NCBI RefSeq assembly: GCF_900105925.1
Contig: NZ_LT629791.1
Span: forward strand, 5,612,001 to 5,676,000
Reading direction: 5' to 3'
Origin: Jiangella alkaliphila
Lineage (GTDB): Bacteria > Actinomycetota > Actinomycetes > Jiangellales > Jiangellaceae
Length of the DNA stretch: 64,000 bases
A program made the translations under genes and the position numbers. Under the pieces are notes generated by a model that saw nothing but the letters and a program-made list of their open reading frames with translations, had not been told where the DNA came from and did not search any database. Shown piece after piece: positions 9,550 through 18,661 of the stretch (positions are counted from its first letter, which is position 1; every line of letters begins with the position of its first letter).

Positions 9550-10260
9550 CTAAGCGCTGGCATTGTCGGCGTAGGCGGCTGTGCTGGTGGTGATGCCGTC
9601 GAGGACCCGGCGGAGTCCCCAGAGGTACTGCTCGGTGGAGATGTAGCCGGCCATCTCGGTTGCCGCCGCAGCTGTCCTGGGGTACTGCTCGGCCGGTGTC
9701 GCGGCGTAGGCGCGGACCCTGGTGTCGACGCGTTCGGACTCCGGAAGCAGCGGGCCGGGTTGGTGCTGATCGGCGACTTCCAAGGCGACCGAACCGAAGA
9801 CGTAGACGATCAGCAGGTAGGCCGCGCGCACGGCGTCCGCGGGATGGAGCCCGGCGTCGGCGAGGAGCTCGAGGAGCCGCTCGTTCAGGGTGAGCGCGCT
9901 GGGGCCGTCCATGGGACCGCCGATCATCAGGGGCACGGCGCCGGGGTGTGCGGACAGCCGTGTTCTCAGCTCCAGTGCGAGGGATTCGACGCGTTGCCGC
10001 CACGGTTGGTCGCGATCGGCGAAGACGCCGTGGTCGACGTCGCCGAGGAGGCGCTCGACGAGCGCCTTGACCACGGCGGCCTTGTCCGGGAAGTAGGTGT
10101 ACACCGCGTTCGGGGCCACGCCTACCTGTGCGGCGATTCCCCGGATCGACGCCGCGTTGGCCCCGCCGGTGTCGAGCAGCGTCAGTGCGGCGTCAAGGAT
10201 CTGGTCCTCGGTCAGGACTCGCCGCGGCCCGGGACGGCCTCGCTTGGATGTCTCCGGCAT
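9550..10260 (-). CDS. TetR/AcrR-family transcriptional repressor
   Basis: A 236-residue repressor. The helix-turn-helix is residues about 15-60: LTEDQILDAALTLLD, then IRGIAAQVGVAPNAVYTYFP. The rest is a helical ligand domain of the TetR_C type (PLMIGGPMDGPSALTLNERL). The frame extends 51 codons upstream, across the operator-like repeats, so ATG 10260 is preferred. It is divergent from a three-gene operon (membrane protein, epimerase-like, SDR) that it most likely controls. The inducer is unknown. Confidence 0.88.
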   Translation of the reverse strand: MPETSKRGRPGPRRVLTEDQILDAALTLLDTGGANAASIRGIAAQVGVAPNAVYTYFPDKAAVVKALVERLLGDVDHGVFADRDQPWRQRVESLALELRTRLSAHPGAVPLMIGGPMDGPSALTLNERLLELLADAGLHPADAVRAAYLLIVYVFGSVALEVADQHQPGPLLPESERVDTRVRAYAATPAEQYPRTAAAATEMAGYISTEQYLWGLRRVLDGITTSTAAYADNASA

Positions 10261-10288
10261 TGATTCGTGCTCCCCTCTTGACTTCGAT

Positions 10289-10321
10289 CTGTACAGCATA
10301 CAGGATTTGTACAGCGTACAG
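10289..10321. promoter_or_regulatory. Tandem operator-like repeats in a TetR divergent promoter
   Basis: Two 14-base direct repeats lie 18 bases apart: TGTACAGCATACAG (10290-10303) and TGTACAGCGTACAG (10308-10321). Each is itself a dyad around a five-base centre; the first extends to CTGTA-N5-TACAG. They sit in the divergent gap between the TetR gene and the membrane-protein gene, where a TetR dimer would repress both directions. A bound dimer per repeat is inferred. Confidence 0.65.
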
Positions 10322-10394
10322 AATTCGCCGCCAGCCTCGGCCTCCAACGCATCACTACCCGGTCGGCGACCCCGACCAGCAGGAGTTGAGCACC

Positions 10395-10991
10395 ATGACC
10401 CCATCCGGAGCATCGCAACCGGTCTTCCTACGCACCTGGCTGGTGTGGACCGCGGGATTCATCGTCTTTCCCCTCGCCGGCCTGGCCGGCACCGCGATAG
10501 CTGGCCGGGTCGACGACGCCGCCGCCGCGCTGCTCGGCGGCCTGGTCGTCGGGCTCGTCCTCGGTACCGGCCAGACGTTGATGAGCCGGCGGCGACTCGA
10601 TCCGCGCAGGTGGATCCCGGCCACCGCCGTCGGCACGAGCGTGGGGCTGCTCCTCGGCGCTGCGGTCGTCGGGTACGGCACCTCGCTGGGCGACCTCGCC
10701 CTGATGGGCGCGCTCACTGGAGTCGTCCTCGGCCCGGCACAGGCCCTCGCCCTACCCCACCAGACGCAGCTTCGTTGGGTCTGGGCCGCCGCGATGCCCG
10801 TCCTGTGGGCTCTGGGGTGGACCGTCACCACCCTCGGCGGCATCAGTGTCGACAACCAGTTCACGATCTTCGGCGCCTACGGCGCGGTGACCTTCTCCGC
10901 ACTGTCTGGACTGCTGCTCCATCGCCTGCTGCCCTACCGCGCGACCGTCGAACCAACCCCGGCCGCCGCCCACCCCGCGGCCACGACATGA
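10395..10991 (+). CDS. Polytopic membrane protein, unknown function
   Basis: A 198-residue protein with four to six hydrophobic helices, beginning WLVWTAGFIVFPLAGLAGTA and repeating short Gly/Ala-rich segments (LGGLVVGLVLGTGQTL, LTGVVLGPAQALAL). The two half-molecules look like an internal duplication with the pattern LxGxVxGxxLGxxQxL. No transporter or enzyme family is recognised. It starts at ATG 10395, just downstream of the TetR operator repeats. Its stop overlaps the next gene's start (ATGA), so it is the first gene of the operon. Confidence 0.75.
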   Translation: MTPSGASQPVFLRTWLVWTAGFIVFPLAGLAGTAIAGRVDDAAAALLGGLVVGLVLGTGQTLMSRRRLDPRRWIPATAVGTSVGLLLGAAVVGYGTSLGDLALMGALTGVVLGPAQALALPHQTQLRWVWAAAMPVLWALGWTVTTLGGISVDNQFTIFGAYGAVTFSALSGLLLHRLLPYRATVEPTPAAAHPAATT

Positions 10992-11929
10992 CCGCAGCGC
11001 AGCACGTCATCTTCGGCACCGGCGCGATCGGCCTCGCCACCTACGACGCGCTTCGCCGCCGCGGCGAATCCATCCGGCTCGTCAACCGCTCCGGCCATGC
11101 CCGCGTGCCCGACGACGTCGAGGTCATCGGTGGTGACGCCTGCGACCCCACCTTCGCCGCCACGGTCGCCCAAGGCTCCCGGGTGCTCTACCAGACACTC
11201 AACCCGCCCTACCCGGAGTGGACGGCGCAGTTCCCCGCTCTGCAGGCGGGTGTGCTCGCCGCCGCCGAGGCCACCGGCGCCCGGCTGGTCAGCATGGAGA
11301 ACGTCTACATGTACGGACGGCCCGCCGGCCGCGCGCTCACCGAGGACCGCGCCTACGAGGCGCACACCAAGAAGGGACGGCTCCGCGGCAGGATGGCCCG
11401 CGAACTCCTCGCCGCACACGACGCCGGCCGTGTCCAGGTCGCGATCGGCCGCGCGTCGGACTACTTCGGACCGCGCGGCGGGGCGCAATCCAATCTCGGC
11501 GACCGCGTCTTTCCCGCCGCCCTGGCCGGCAAGACCGCCACCGTGCTCGGTGACCCCGACCAGCCGCACACCTACACCTACATCCCCGACATCGGCGAAG
11601 CCCTCGCCGTGCTCGGCGAACACCCGGATGCCCCCGGGCAGGTGTGGCACCTCCCGAACGACCCCGACACCCGCACCACGCGGCAGCTGGTCGACCTCGC
11701 CTACCAGTACGCCAGGCAACCACGCACCAAGCTGCGCGCCATGCCGGCGCTGATGCTGCGCTCCCTCGGCCTGATCAACCCCACGGTCCGGGAACTCGTC
11801 GAAATGCAGTACCAATTCGAGGAACCTTTCATCGTGGACAGCAGCAAGATCGCCAGCAAACTCGGCGTTCAAGCCACCTCCATCGACCAAGCCATCGACG
11901 ACACCCTCGCGGCCTACCGAAACGGATGA
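10988..11929 (+). CDS. NAD(P)-dependent epimerase/dehydratase-family protein
   Basis: A 313-residue extended-SDR-like Rossmann protein. The nucleotide loop is VIFGTGAIGLATYDALRRRG, a GxGxxG variant, and the segment SMENVYMYGRPAGRALTED resembles the active-site region of atypical epimerases. The usual YxxxK catalytic pair is not clear; the Tyr-rich MENVYMYG and the later HTKKGRLRGRMA are the candidates. It overlaps the membrane protein gene by ATGA and precedes the SDR gene. Substrate is unknown. It may be a reductase of the NmrA-like type rather than a sugar epimerase. Confidence 0.82.
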   Translation: MTAAQHVIFGTGAIGLATYDALRRRGESIRLVNRSGHARVPDDVEVIGGDACDPTFAATVAQGSRVLYQTLNPPYPEWTAQFPALQAGVLAAAEATGARLVSMENVYMYGRPAGRALTEDRAYEAHTKKGRLRGRMARELLAAHDAGRVQVAIGRASDYFGPRGGAQSNLGDRVFPAALAGKTATVLGDPDQPHTYTYIPDIGEALAVLGEHPDAPGQVWHLPNDPDTRTTRQLVDLAYQYARQPRTKLRAMPALMLRSLGLINPTVRELVEMQYQFEEPFIVDSSKIASKLGVQATSIDQAIDDTLAAYRNG

Positions 11930-11993
11930 CCACGCCGGAGTCCAGCAACAACGCAACCAGGCCCTCGGCGCGAGCGGGATCGAAGGAGCGGAC

Positions 11994-12875
11994 ATGCAAC
12001 AGATCCACCGCGAGGCGATGGCCGGCCGGACCGTGCTGATCAGCGGCGGCACGGCCGGCATCGGCAGAGCGACCGCGCTGGGTCTGGCCGCGATGGGTGC
12101 ACATCTCGCGATCATCGGCCGCGACCGCGGACGCACCGACCACGCGGCTCGCGAGATCCGCGCCGCCGGCGGCGGGCAGGTGGACGTATTCGTCGCCGAC
12201 CTGTCTTCGCAGGCGCAGGTGCGGCACCTGGCCGACGAACTGCTCCACAACGTTCCCCGAATCCACGTGTTGATCAACAACGTCGGGGGCTACTGGAACA
12301 CCCGCCACCTCACCGCCGACAGGCTCGAACGCACCTTCGCTCTCAATCACCTGGCGGCGTTCCTGCTCACCAACCTGCTCCTCGACCGGCTGCGACAAAA
12401 CGGCCCGAGCCGCGTCGTCACGGTCTCGTCCAACGCGCACGCCACAGGACGAATCGACTTCGACGACCTGCAATGCGAACGGTCCTACTCCGGCACACGG
12501 GCCTACAACCAGTCAAAGCTCGCCAACATCTTGTTCACCTACGAGCTGGCCAGAAGGTTGCAGGCCACCTCTGTCACCGCGAACGCGTTGCATCCCGGTG
12601 TCACGAGCACCACATTCGGGGCCGAGGACCCCAGCCGCGCCCAGCGACTGTTCGTCCCCCTCATGCGGCCCTTCATGAAGACCCCAGCCCGAGGCGCCGT
12701 CACATCCATCCACCTGGCATCCGCACCGGACCTCGCGCAGGTGACCGGTCAGTACTTCACCAACAGCAAGCCCAAGAGATCCTCCAAGCGCAGCTATGAC
12801 GAGGCCGCCGCGGCTCGGCTCTGGCGCGTGAGCGCCGACCTGGTCGGGCTGTCCGCTGCACCGACGACTGCGTGA
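11994..12875 (+). CDS. Short-chain dehydrogenase/reductase (retinol dehydrogenase-like)
   Basis: A 293-residue classical SDR. Cofactor loop VLISGGTAGIGRATALGL (TGxxxGIG type, with Ser-Gly for Thr-Gly), LINNVGG in place of NNAG, catalytic Ser in VVTVSSNAH, and YxxxK in AYNQSKLANILFTYELA. That last segment and the HPGVTSTTFG loop match the retinol-dehydrogenase/WW-oxidoreductase subgroup. It lies 64 bases after the epimerase-like gene, probably in the same transcript and under the divergent TetR. The cofactor is probably NADP(H), given the Arg after beta-2 (IIGRDRGR). Confidence 0.88.
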   Translation: MQQIHREAMAGRTVLISGGTAGIGRATALGLAAMGAHLAIIGRDRGRTDHAAREIRAAGGGQVDVFVADLSSQAQVRHLADELLHNVPRIHVLINNVGGYWNTRHLTADRLERTFALNHLAAFLLTNLLLDRLRQNGPSRVVTVSSNAHATGRIDFDDLQCERSYSGTRAYNQSKLANILFTYELARRLQATSVTANALHPGVTSTTFGAEDPSRAQRLFVPLMRPFMKTPARGAVTSIHLASAPDLAQVTGQYFTNSKPKRSSKRSYDEAAAARLWRVSADLVGLSAAPTTA

Positions 12876-12985
12876 GCACCGGCACCGAACGCGGCGGCTG
12901 GGTGACGATGCCACCCCGCGGGCGCTTCGACGCCGCGTCGACGGCAGACCTGGCGAGCCGCACACGCTGAGAGGAGGATTTCGGC

Positions 12986-13714
12986 ATGGCCTTCCTGGAC
13001 ACGCGTGATCCGGTCGCGGTGGCCGCGGTGGCGGCGATCCACTCCGGTGACGTGGACGGGCTGCGGCACCTGCTCGTGGAGCACCCGGGCCTGGCGACGG
13101 ACCGCCTCGGCTCCGCGACCGGCATGTCGCGGACGTTGCTGCACGTGGCGACCGACTGGCCCGGTCATTTCCCGCGCGGCGCCGAGACCGTGGCCGCGCT
13201 CGTCCAGGCGGGCGCCGACGTGAACGCCCGGTTCGCCGGCCCGCACATCGAAACGCCACTGCATTGGGCGGCCAGCACCGACGATGTCGCGGTGCTCGAT
13301 GCCCTGCTCGATGCGGGCGCGGACATCGAGGCCGGCGGTTCCGTCATCGGCGGGGGCACGCCGATGTCCGACGCGTGCGCCTTCGCCCAGTGGAACGCCG
13401 CCCGCCGCCTGCTCGAGCGCGGCGCGACCGCTCTGCTCTGGGAGGCCGCCGCACTCGGTCTGATGGACCGCATCGAGGGCGCCTTCGCCGCCGAGCCTGC
13501 GCCGGACGCGCAGGAGGTGACCCAGGGTCTGTGGGCGGCGTGCCATGGCGGTCAGCGTGAGGCGGCGGCGTACTTCCTCAGCCGCGGCGCCGACGCGGAC
13601 TGGATCGGGTACGACGACCTGACTCCGCTCGACGCCGCCGACCGGGCCGGCGCGTCGGACCTGGTCGCGTGGCTTCGTGCTCGCGGCGCCAGATCGGCCC
13701 GCGACTTGCGCTGA
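12986..13714 (+). CDS. Ankyrin-repeat protein
   Basis: A 242-residue protein made of about five ankyrin repeats. Diagnostic stretches are TLLHVATDWPGHF, ALVQAGADVNARF, TPLHWAASTDDVAVLDALL, DAGADIEAGG and FLSRGADADWIGYDDLTPLD. Ankyrin arrays bind other proteins; no catalytic domain is attached and no signal peptide is seen. A GAGGAGG ribosome site precedes ATG 12986. It is monocistronic, 110 bases after the SDR gene. Its partner is unknown. Confidence 0.85.
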   Translation: MAFLDTRDPVAVAAVAAIHSGDVDGLRHLLVEHPGLATDRLGSATGMSRTLLHVATDWPGHFPRGAETVAALVQAGADVNARFAGPHIETPLHWAASTDDVAVLDALLDAGADIEAGGSVIGGGTPMSDACAFAQWNAARRLLERGATALLWEAAALGLMDRIEGAFAAEPAPDAQEVTQGLWAACHGGQREAAAYFLSRGADADWIGYDDLTPLDAADRAGASDLVAWLRARGARSARDLR

Positions 13715-13723
13715 ACGTCGGTC

Positions 13724-13755
13724 TTGACCCTGTACCCAGGTACGAGTTGATGCAG
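13724..13755 (+). promoter_or_regulatory. MerR-type promoter without an obvious gene
   Basis: TTGACC (13724-13729) is followed by CTGTACCCAGGTACGAG and a TTGATG element. The GTACC-N-rich-GTAC dyad lies inside an over-long spacer, as in promoters controlled by MerR-family activators. It closely resembles the promoter before merR at 23432. No convincing gene follows for 1.4 kb, so it may be left over from a deletion. Confidence 0.4.
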
Positions 13756-15212
13756 CCCTTTTGATGAGGAGTTGCAGATCGCCACGACATCGAGAAGGAC
13801 TGCCAGCTCTGGGCGACCGCGCAGTTCGCATGACGTCTTTGCTTCTTGTTGGTGCCTCAACCGGAAGGAGAAGTCCTCCCGGTGCCTCGTACCTGTGGGT
13901 CAGGCCTGCCTCAAGCCCACCGGCCACCGCCGCGGGGCGGCTTGGAGGCGGACGGTCGGACCACACGAGCAGACGGCCTGACTAATGACACCCCACCCGC
14001 CGACGGGGGAACGTGCGGGTGGGGTGCCTTGCGGGGGTTCGTCCAGATTAGCCGAAACATAGACCACCGGGGGCGTACGAGCGCCTCGCCCGGAAGGCTA
14101 GGGACGGCCTCAAGGGCGCCGGTGCGGAACCAGGAAACGCACAGCCGCCAGGTCGCACTGAAGCGCTTCACAGGCTCAGAGCACGCAAGCCCGCCCTGGG
14201 TCGCGTCGGTCGAAGAGACGAGATTCAGCAGATGAACACGCCCGGGATGATGCCGCCGAGCACAGAACCCCCGAGCTACTGGCAAGATCATCGGCCGATC
14301 TTCCTGACGAGCCGACCGATGCTCGACTCACGGAGGTTCACCGGCCGCGGTCAGACGTCCGCCGGCATTGGTCGGCTCAATCCCCGACCCGGGTTCGCGC
14401 CGGCTGGTCGGCGGCCAACCTCGTCGCCCTAAGTGATCCTGGTACGGCTGCGTTGGTACAGATCAGCGCCTGTCGCGCCGGAATGAGCACGACGCCCAGA
14501 GGGCGCTGGCGAAGCGGCCGTCCGGCCGGGTGAGCACATGTGATCCCGATGAGAGTTCACGCCGCTGCTGGTGGCCGGGAGAATGAATCGCTGACGGGAT
14601 GTCGAGCCCGCCAACTGATGGCGTGGGAGCACCGATCCAACAACCGCGAGCGGCGGGGTTTGCCAGGGTTCCGGCGCTGGTCACCGGCCTGTGCTGGTCA
14701 AGTGCGCAGTGGTGACGGTCTCCCTGGTCGCCGCACTTCCCTGCTGTATTCGATCACGCCCCCGTGCAGGGCCTGTCCCCCCGGATCGGACCCAGCACGG
14801 GGACGGATCCCCAGCCGCTAGCGCTGAATTAGGGCGAATCACAATCATTCTCGCTGTTCCCGAACGTTGCGTCTAGTGCCGAAGGTCCCATGGTCGCGTG
14901 CTGTGACGGTCCGCGCCCCTCATGGCTGCTGCCCCAAGGCCGGAGTGGGGCGTGTCAAGGGTCACGTGGTCGGATCGGCCAACGGACCCGATGCTGCCGA
15001 CGCCGGACGGTGTACGTGGCGTCGCGGCGACCCGTCGGACTGATCCTCGTTGGTCACTGGATCACCAGGCCGTCGACAGGTGCGACGGGTTCTCGCGTCG
15101 TCACCGGCCTGTCTGACAGTTCTCGCCGCGCCCTGCGGTTCGGTGTCGGTGGGTTCGACCGGGCTCGTTTGGACCCGCGTGGCCCGCTCGCAGGCTCCCG
15201 GGGATGCCGTCA
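13756..15212. other. Gene-poor stretch
   Basis: Nearly 1.5 kb with no supported gene. Open frames occur on both strands, but none shows consistent third-position bias, a ribosome site with a start codon, or a family motif. I see one strong hairpin (13989-14026) and no tRNA-like cloverleaf. Composition looks less GC-biased than in the surrounding genes. With the truncated genes that follow, this looks like eroded sequence. Confidence 0.5.
13989..14026. terminator. Strong hairpin terminator
   Basis: A perfect 12-base inverted repeat, CACCCCACCCGC (13989-14000) and GCGGGTGGGGTG (14015-14026), encloses a 14-base loop and is followed by CCTT. It lacks a long U-run, as is usual for actinobacterial terminators. 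It lies 270 bases past the ankyrin gene and could end that transcript or that of a lost gene. Confidence 0.65.
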
Positions 15213-15428
15213 CTACGTCGGGTCGGTGCTGGGTGCGTCCGGGGGTGTCGCGCGCCCGCGGTACACGGCTCCGATCCGCTCGTAGGCGCGGTCCAACTCG
15301 TCCCAGCCCATCTCGGCCGCCGAGCCGAACGTGTGCCCGGTGGTCTGATCGAACTCACTTTCGTCCAGCCCGGCGTAGCGCCATCGCACGATCAGGTCAC
15401 GTGCCCGTTTGTGTCCGACGAACGCCAC
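15213..15428 (-). CDS. Small hypothetical protein (71 aa)
   Basis: A 71-residue frame starts at GTG 15428 with an AAAGGGAGG ribosome site eight bases upstream. It reads VGHKRARDLIVRWRYAGLD, then DQTTGHTFGSAAEMGWDELD and a short Pro/Thr tail. Codon use is clearly G/C-ending in this frame from about 15430 to 15215 and not upstream, which supports the start. I do not recognise the family. It is charged, lacks membrane segments, and is the only likely gene between 13.7 and 15.6 kb. Confidence 0.5.
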   Translation of the reverse strand: MAFVGHKRARDLIVRWRYAGLDESEFDQTTGHTFGSAAEMGWDELDRAYERIGAVYRGRATPPDAPSTDPT

Positions 15429-15592
15429 CAGCGCGGGCCTCCCTTTCCACCGAGCATACTCGCTATGTATTGCCTGTTCGACCCAAGCCGGCTCTTGACC
15501 GCGCCGCTGCTGGGCCCTTCGCGACCCGGCCGAGGTCCAGTGCCTGCACGGCGCTTGCGCCGGAGAGGTCAGGAGCGGGCGAGCCGCGTGAG

Positions 15593-15919
15593 GTGGAAGA
15601 CGTCGGCCACAACGCGGAGTATGCGGAAGTGCTCGAGCGGCTACCCGACCTGAGCGGTGAGTTGGCTGTCGAGCGAGATTGCGGCGACGTGACGTACGCC
15701 GCGGTGAAGGAGTCCGAAGCCGACCTGGACCGGTTCCGCAGCTGGCTCGCCAAGATCGAAACGTGCGACTACTTCGACGCACCCGGCGGACCGGCCGCCC
15801 GGGAGGCTGTCGATCTGGCCGCCGCCGACCTCGCCACTTTCGAGGACGCCTCCGTGCGCGCCGAATCGCCCGAGCCCGGCAATGTCGTGTCGCGATCACA
15901 GGCGGTGGACCAGCTCTGA
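15593..15919 (+). pseudogene. chrB-like (chromate-resistance) C-terminal fragment
   Basis: About 105 residues resemble the second half of ChrB-domain proteins: EYAEVLERLPDLSGELAVER, VTYAAVKESEADLDRFRSWL, AKIETCDYFDAPGGPA and a final AAADLATFEDASVRAE. Intact ChrB N-domain proteins are about 180 residues and begin with a WLVLxYRLPxEPSRxRVxxWR-type segment, which I cannot find in any frame upstream. GTG 15593 could still start a short product, but the regulatory N-terminus is gone. It overlaps the next gene's likely start by four bases, so the old operon layout is preserved. Confidence 0.65.
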
Positions 15920-16338
15920 CCACTTCGATCTGGTGGGACCTCGGGCTGGGCCTCGTGATCGCGCTGGCTGTGGCCTGGCTTGCTCTGGTCCTGGTGCTGG
16001 TGGTCGTCAGGCCGCGCGGCGGGCTGCTGCGCGAGGCGCTGCGGCTAGTGCCCGACGTGCTGAGGCTGATGCGCGGGTTGGCAGCCGACAGATCGCTGCC
16101 GCGCGGCGTACGCATCCGGCTGGGATTGCTCCTGGCCTATCTCGCCGTCCCGGTCGATCTGATTCCCGACTTCATTCCGGTGCTGGGCTACGCCGACGAC
16201 GCCATCATCGTCATCGCGGTCCTACGTGGCGTGGTTCGCCGGGCCGGCATCGACGCCGTCCGGGACCATTGGCCCGGGAGCCAGGATGGGTTCGCCGCTC
16301 TCACTCGGCTCGCCGGCCTCGACCGCCATGCCTCATGA
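15916..16338 (+). CDS. DUF1232 (YkvA-like) membrane protein
   Basis: About 140 residues. An N-terminal transmembrane helix (LGLVIALAVAWLALVLVLVVV) is followed by the DUF1232 core: LLLAYLAVPVDLIPDFIPV then LGYADDAIIVIAVLRGVVRR. The family is widespread with no established biochemical role. The start is uncertain: CTG 15916 overlaps the chrB-fragment stop (CTGA), and GTG 15955 is the next option but cuts into the membrane helix. Its stop overlaps the next gene's ATG. Presence beside chrB and TauE suggests an anion or metal stress operon, which is inference. Confidence 0.75.
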   Translation: MTTSIWWDLGLGLVIALAVAWLALVLVLVVVRPRGGLLREALRLVPDVLRLMRGLAADRSLPRGVRIRLGLLLAYLAVPVDLIPDFIPVLGYADDAIIVIAVLRGVVRRAGIDAVRDHWPGSQDGFAALTRLAGLDRHAS

Positions 16339-16985
16339 GCTGCCACTCGGAGGCCGGCGCGGTGGACCCGTCCGACGCCGGCCCGGCACTGCCACGACCG
16401 CGAGTCCGTCAGCGTCCCGCGGCGGCGTTCCTGGCCGGCGCGCTCGTGGGGGTGCTCGGCGGGCTGATCGGCCTCGGCGGCGCCGAGTTCCGGCTGCCGA
16501 TTCTCATCGGGATGTTCGGGTTCGCCGCGCTCGCCGCGGTCATCCTCAACAAGGGCGATGAGCCTGGTCGTCGTCGCGACCACGCTGCCCGCACGCCTCG
16601 CCGCCGTGCCGCCGCCACGACCGCCGTCGGCGTGCTCGCCGGGGCCGGCATCGGCGTCGTCGCCGCGCTGATGGGCGTGGCCGGCGGCGAGCTGCTCATC
16701 CCGGCGATCGTGCTGCTCTACGGCGTGAACATCAAGGTCGCGGGCAGCCTGTCGCTGCTCGTCTCACTCCCGACGATGCTGGTGGCGTTCGCCCGCTACA
16801 GCCGCGACCGAAGCTTCGTCGTCCTGCGCGAGCAGACCCGCTTCCTCGTCACCATGGCGGCCGGCTCGGTCGCGGGCACGATCGCCGGCGGCTTCCTGCT
16901 CGGCATCGTGTCCGACGCCGTCCTGATCCCGGTGCTCGTCGCGATCCTGCTGCTCTCAGCGATCAAAGTCTGGCGCCACCGCTGA
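16335..16985 (+). pseudogene. TauE/SafE-family exporter with internal deletion and frame scar
   Basis: The two ends match sulfite-exporter TauE/SafE membrane proteins: FLAGALVGVLGGLIGLGGAE with FRLPILIGMFGFAALAAVIL near the N-terminus, and ALMGVAGGELLIPAIVLLYG with KVAGSLSLLVSLPTMLVAFA later. Between them the reading is garbled (GDEPGRRRDHAARTPRRR). In the next frame the same bases read AMSLVVVATTLPARLAAVP, the expected continuation after ILNK. So one extra G near 16553 shifts the frame, and a deletion of roughly 60 codons near 16610 restores it. The ORF is open at 216 residues, but two or so helices are lost. Function is doubtful. Confidence 0.72.
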
Positions 16986-16998
16986 CGCCGGCGTCGCG
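16983..16998. repeat. 16-base repeat with 12-base palindrome, copy 1
   Basis: TGACGCCGGCGTCGCG contains the perfect palindrome GACGCCGGCGTC. An identical 16-mer lies at 21951-21966. Both begin at or just after the end of a gene. Two copies are too few to name a family, and a GC-rich palindrome can recur by chance here. Confidence 0.4.
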
Positions 16999-17016
16999 CG
17001 GTGGCATGGTGCCGTC

Positions 17017-18635
17017 ATGACGACTTCCGCTGACGGCGAGGTGCTGGACGTGCTCGTCGTCGGGGCCGGGCCGACCGGCCTGGCGCTGGCCGCCACGCTG
17101 CAGCGGTACGGGGTGCGGTTCCGGGTCGTCGACCGCGCGCTCGACCGGGTGCACGAGTCGCGGGCGCTGGCCATCCAGCCGCGGACGCTGGAGGTCCTGG
17201 CCGGACTCGGCGTCACCGACCAGCTCGTCGCGCACGGCAACTGCACCGTCCGGCTGCGCCTGCATACCGGTCGCCGCACCGTGTCGATGCCGCTGTTCGA
17301 CATCGGCCTCGACGACACCGCCTACCCCTACCTGCTGTTCCTCTCCCAGGCCGAGACCGAGCGCATCCTCGTCGACCACCTGACCCAGCACGGCGTTCAA
17401 CCGGAGCGCGGCGTCGAGCTCGTCGGCCTGGAGCAGCACGACGACGCGGTCACCTGCCGGCTCAGGTTCGGCGCCGAGGACGAGGAGACCGTGACCGCCC
17501 GGTACGTCGTCGGCTGCGACGGCGCCCACAGTACCGTCCGCACGCTGGCCGGCATCGGCTTCGAGGGCTTGGCCTACCCGCAGACGTTCGTGCTGGCCGA
17601 CCTCGAGGCCGACGTCATCGAGCCCGGCGCCGCCCACGCCTTCGTGAGTGGCCGGGGCATCCTGTTCTTCTTCCCACTAGCCACCCCGGCGTCGTGGCGG
17701 CTGCTGGCCATGCGCCCACCCGGCCGACCAGAGCCCGAACCCGGCGCCGTCACGCTGGCGGAGTTGCAGGCACTCGTCGACGCCGCCACAACGAGCACCG
17801 TCCGGCTGCACGAGCCGATCTGGGCGACCGACTTCCGGATCGCCAACCGCGGGGCCACCCGGTACCGGTCCGGGCGGGTGTTCCTGGCCGGCGACGCCGC
17901 CCACATCCACAGCCCGGCCGGGGCGCAGGGCATGAACACCGGCATCCAGGACGCCGTCAACCTCGGCTGGAAGCTCGGCCTCGTCGTCACCGGCCGCGGC
18001 TCCCCGGCACACTGCTGGACACCTACGAGACCGAACGCGCACCGGTCGGGCGCCGCGTGCTGCGCTTCACCGACCGCGCCTTCACCATCGCCACCTCCTC
18101 GAACCCGCTGATCCGCACCGCCCGCGCCCGCGTCGTCCCGGCCATCGCTCCCCTGGCCACCCGGTTCCGGCGCATCCGCGGCTACGGATTCCGCGTCCTT
18201 TCCCAGCTCGCCATCCACTACCGGCACAGCCCGCTGACGGCCGGCGGCTCGCGCCGCCTCGGCCGGCGCGCACGTCCTGGCGACCGGCTGCCCGACGCTC
18301 CCCTCACCCGCGACGGCCTGCCCACGACACTCCACACCGAGCTCGATGCGCCCGGGTTCCACCTGCTCCTCTGCGGCCCGCCGGGCCAGTGGCCGCCGTC
18401 GGCCGGCGCCGACCTCGCCGCCCGCTACGCCGGCCTGCTCACCATCCACCGACTCAGCCGCGACAACGGCGACGACGTCCTGCTCGACCACACCGGCCGG
18501 GTCAGCCGACTACTCGGCATCGGGAAGACCGCCGCCCACCTGCTCGTCCGCCCCGACGGCCACCTCGCCCACCGCGGCGGCACCGACCTCACCGGCGTCG
18601 AGGCATACCTCCGCCGCTGGCTGCCACCGGCCTGA
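17017..18635 (+). pseudogene. FAD-dependent aromatic monooxygenase (PheA/TfdB type), frameshifted
   Basis: Group A flavin hydroxylase. The first frame carries the dinucleotide fold VVGAGPTGLALAATLQ, the DG motif VVGCDGAHSTVR and the GD motif RVFLAGDAAHIHSPAGAQG. Near 18000, in GGCTCCCCGGCACACTG, the protein continues in another frame as TLLDTYETERAPVGRRVL and runs to a thioredoxin-like C-terminal domain ending AYLRRWLPPA. The total of 1619 nt is one base short of 540 codons, so a single missing base, probably C, explains it. The C-run there makes a sequencing error possible. If real, the product loses about 180 residues. Substrate is probably a phenol or polyketide. Confidence 0.85.
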
Positions 18636-18661
18636 AGGGCGCCCGGGACGCGCAGAGGGGC

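Noticed and set aside
10097-10987. N-terminal extension of the epimerase-like frame
   Set aside because: Out-of-frame reading of the TetR 5' region and the membrane-protein gene; real start is ATG 10988.
13756-15212. tRNA genes or a small RNA
   Set aside because: No cloverleaf with a proper T-loop and acceptor stem could be drawn; only one simple hairpin is present.
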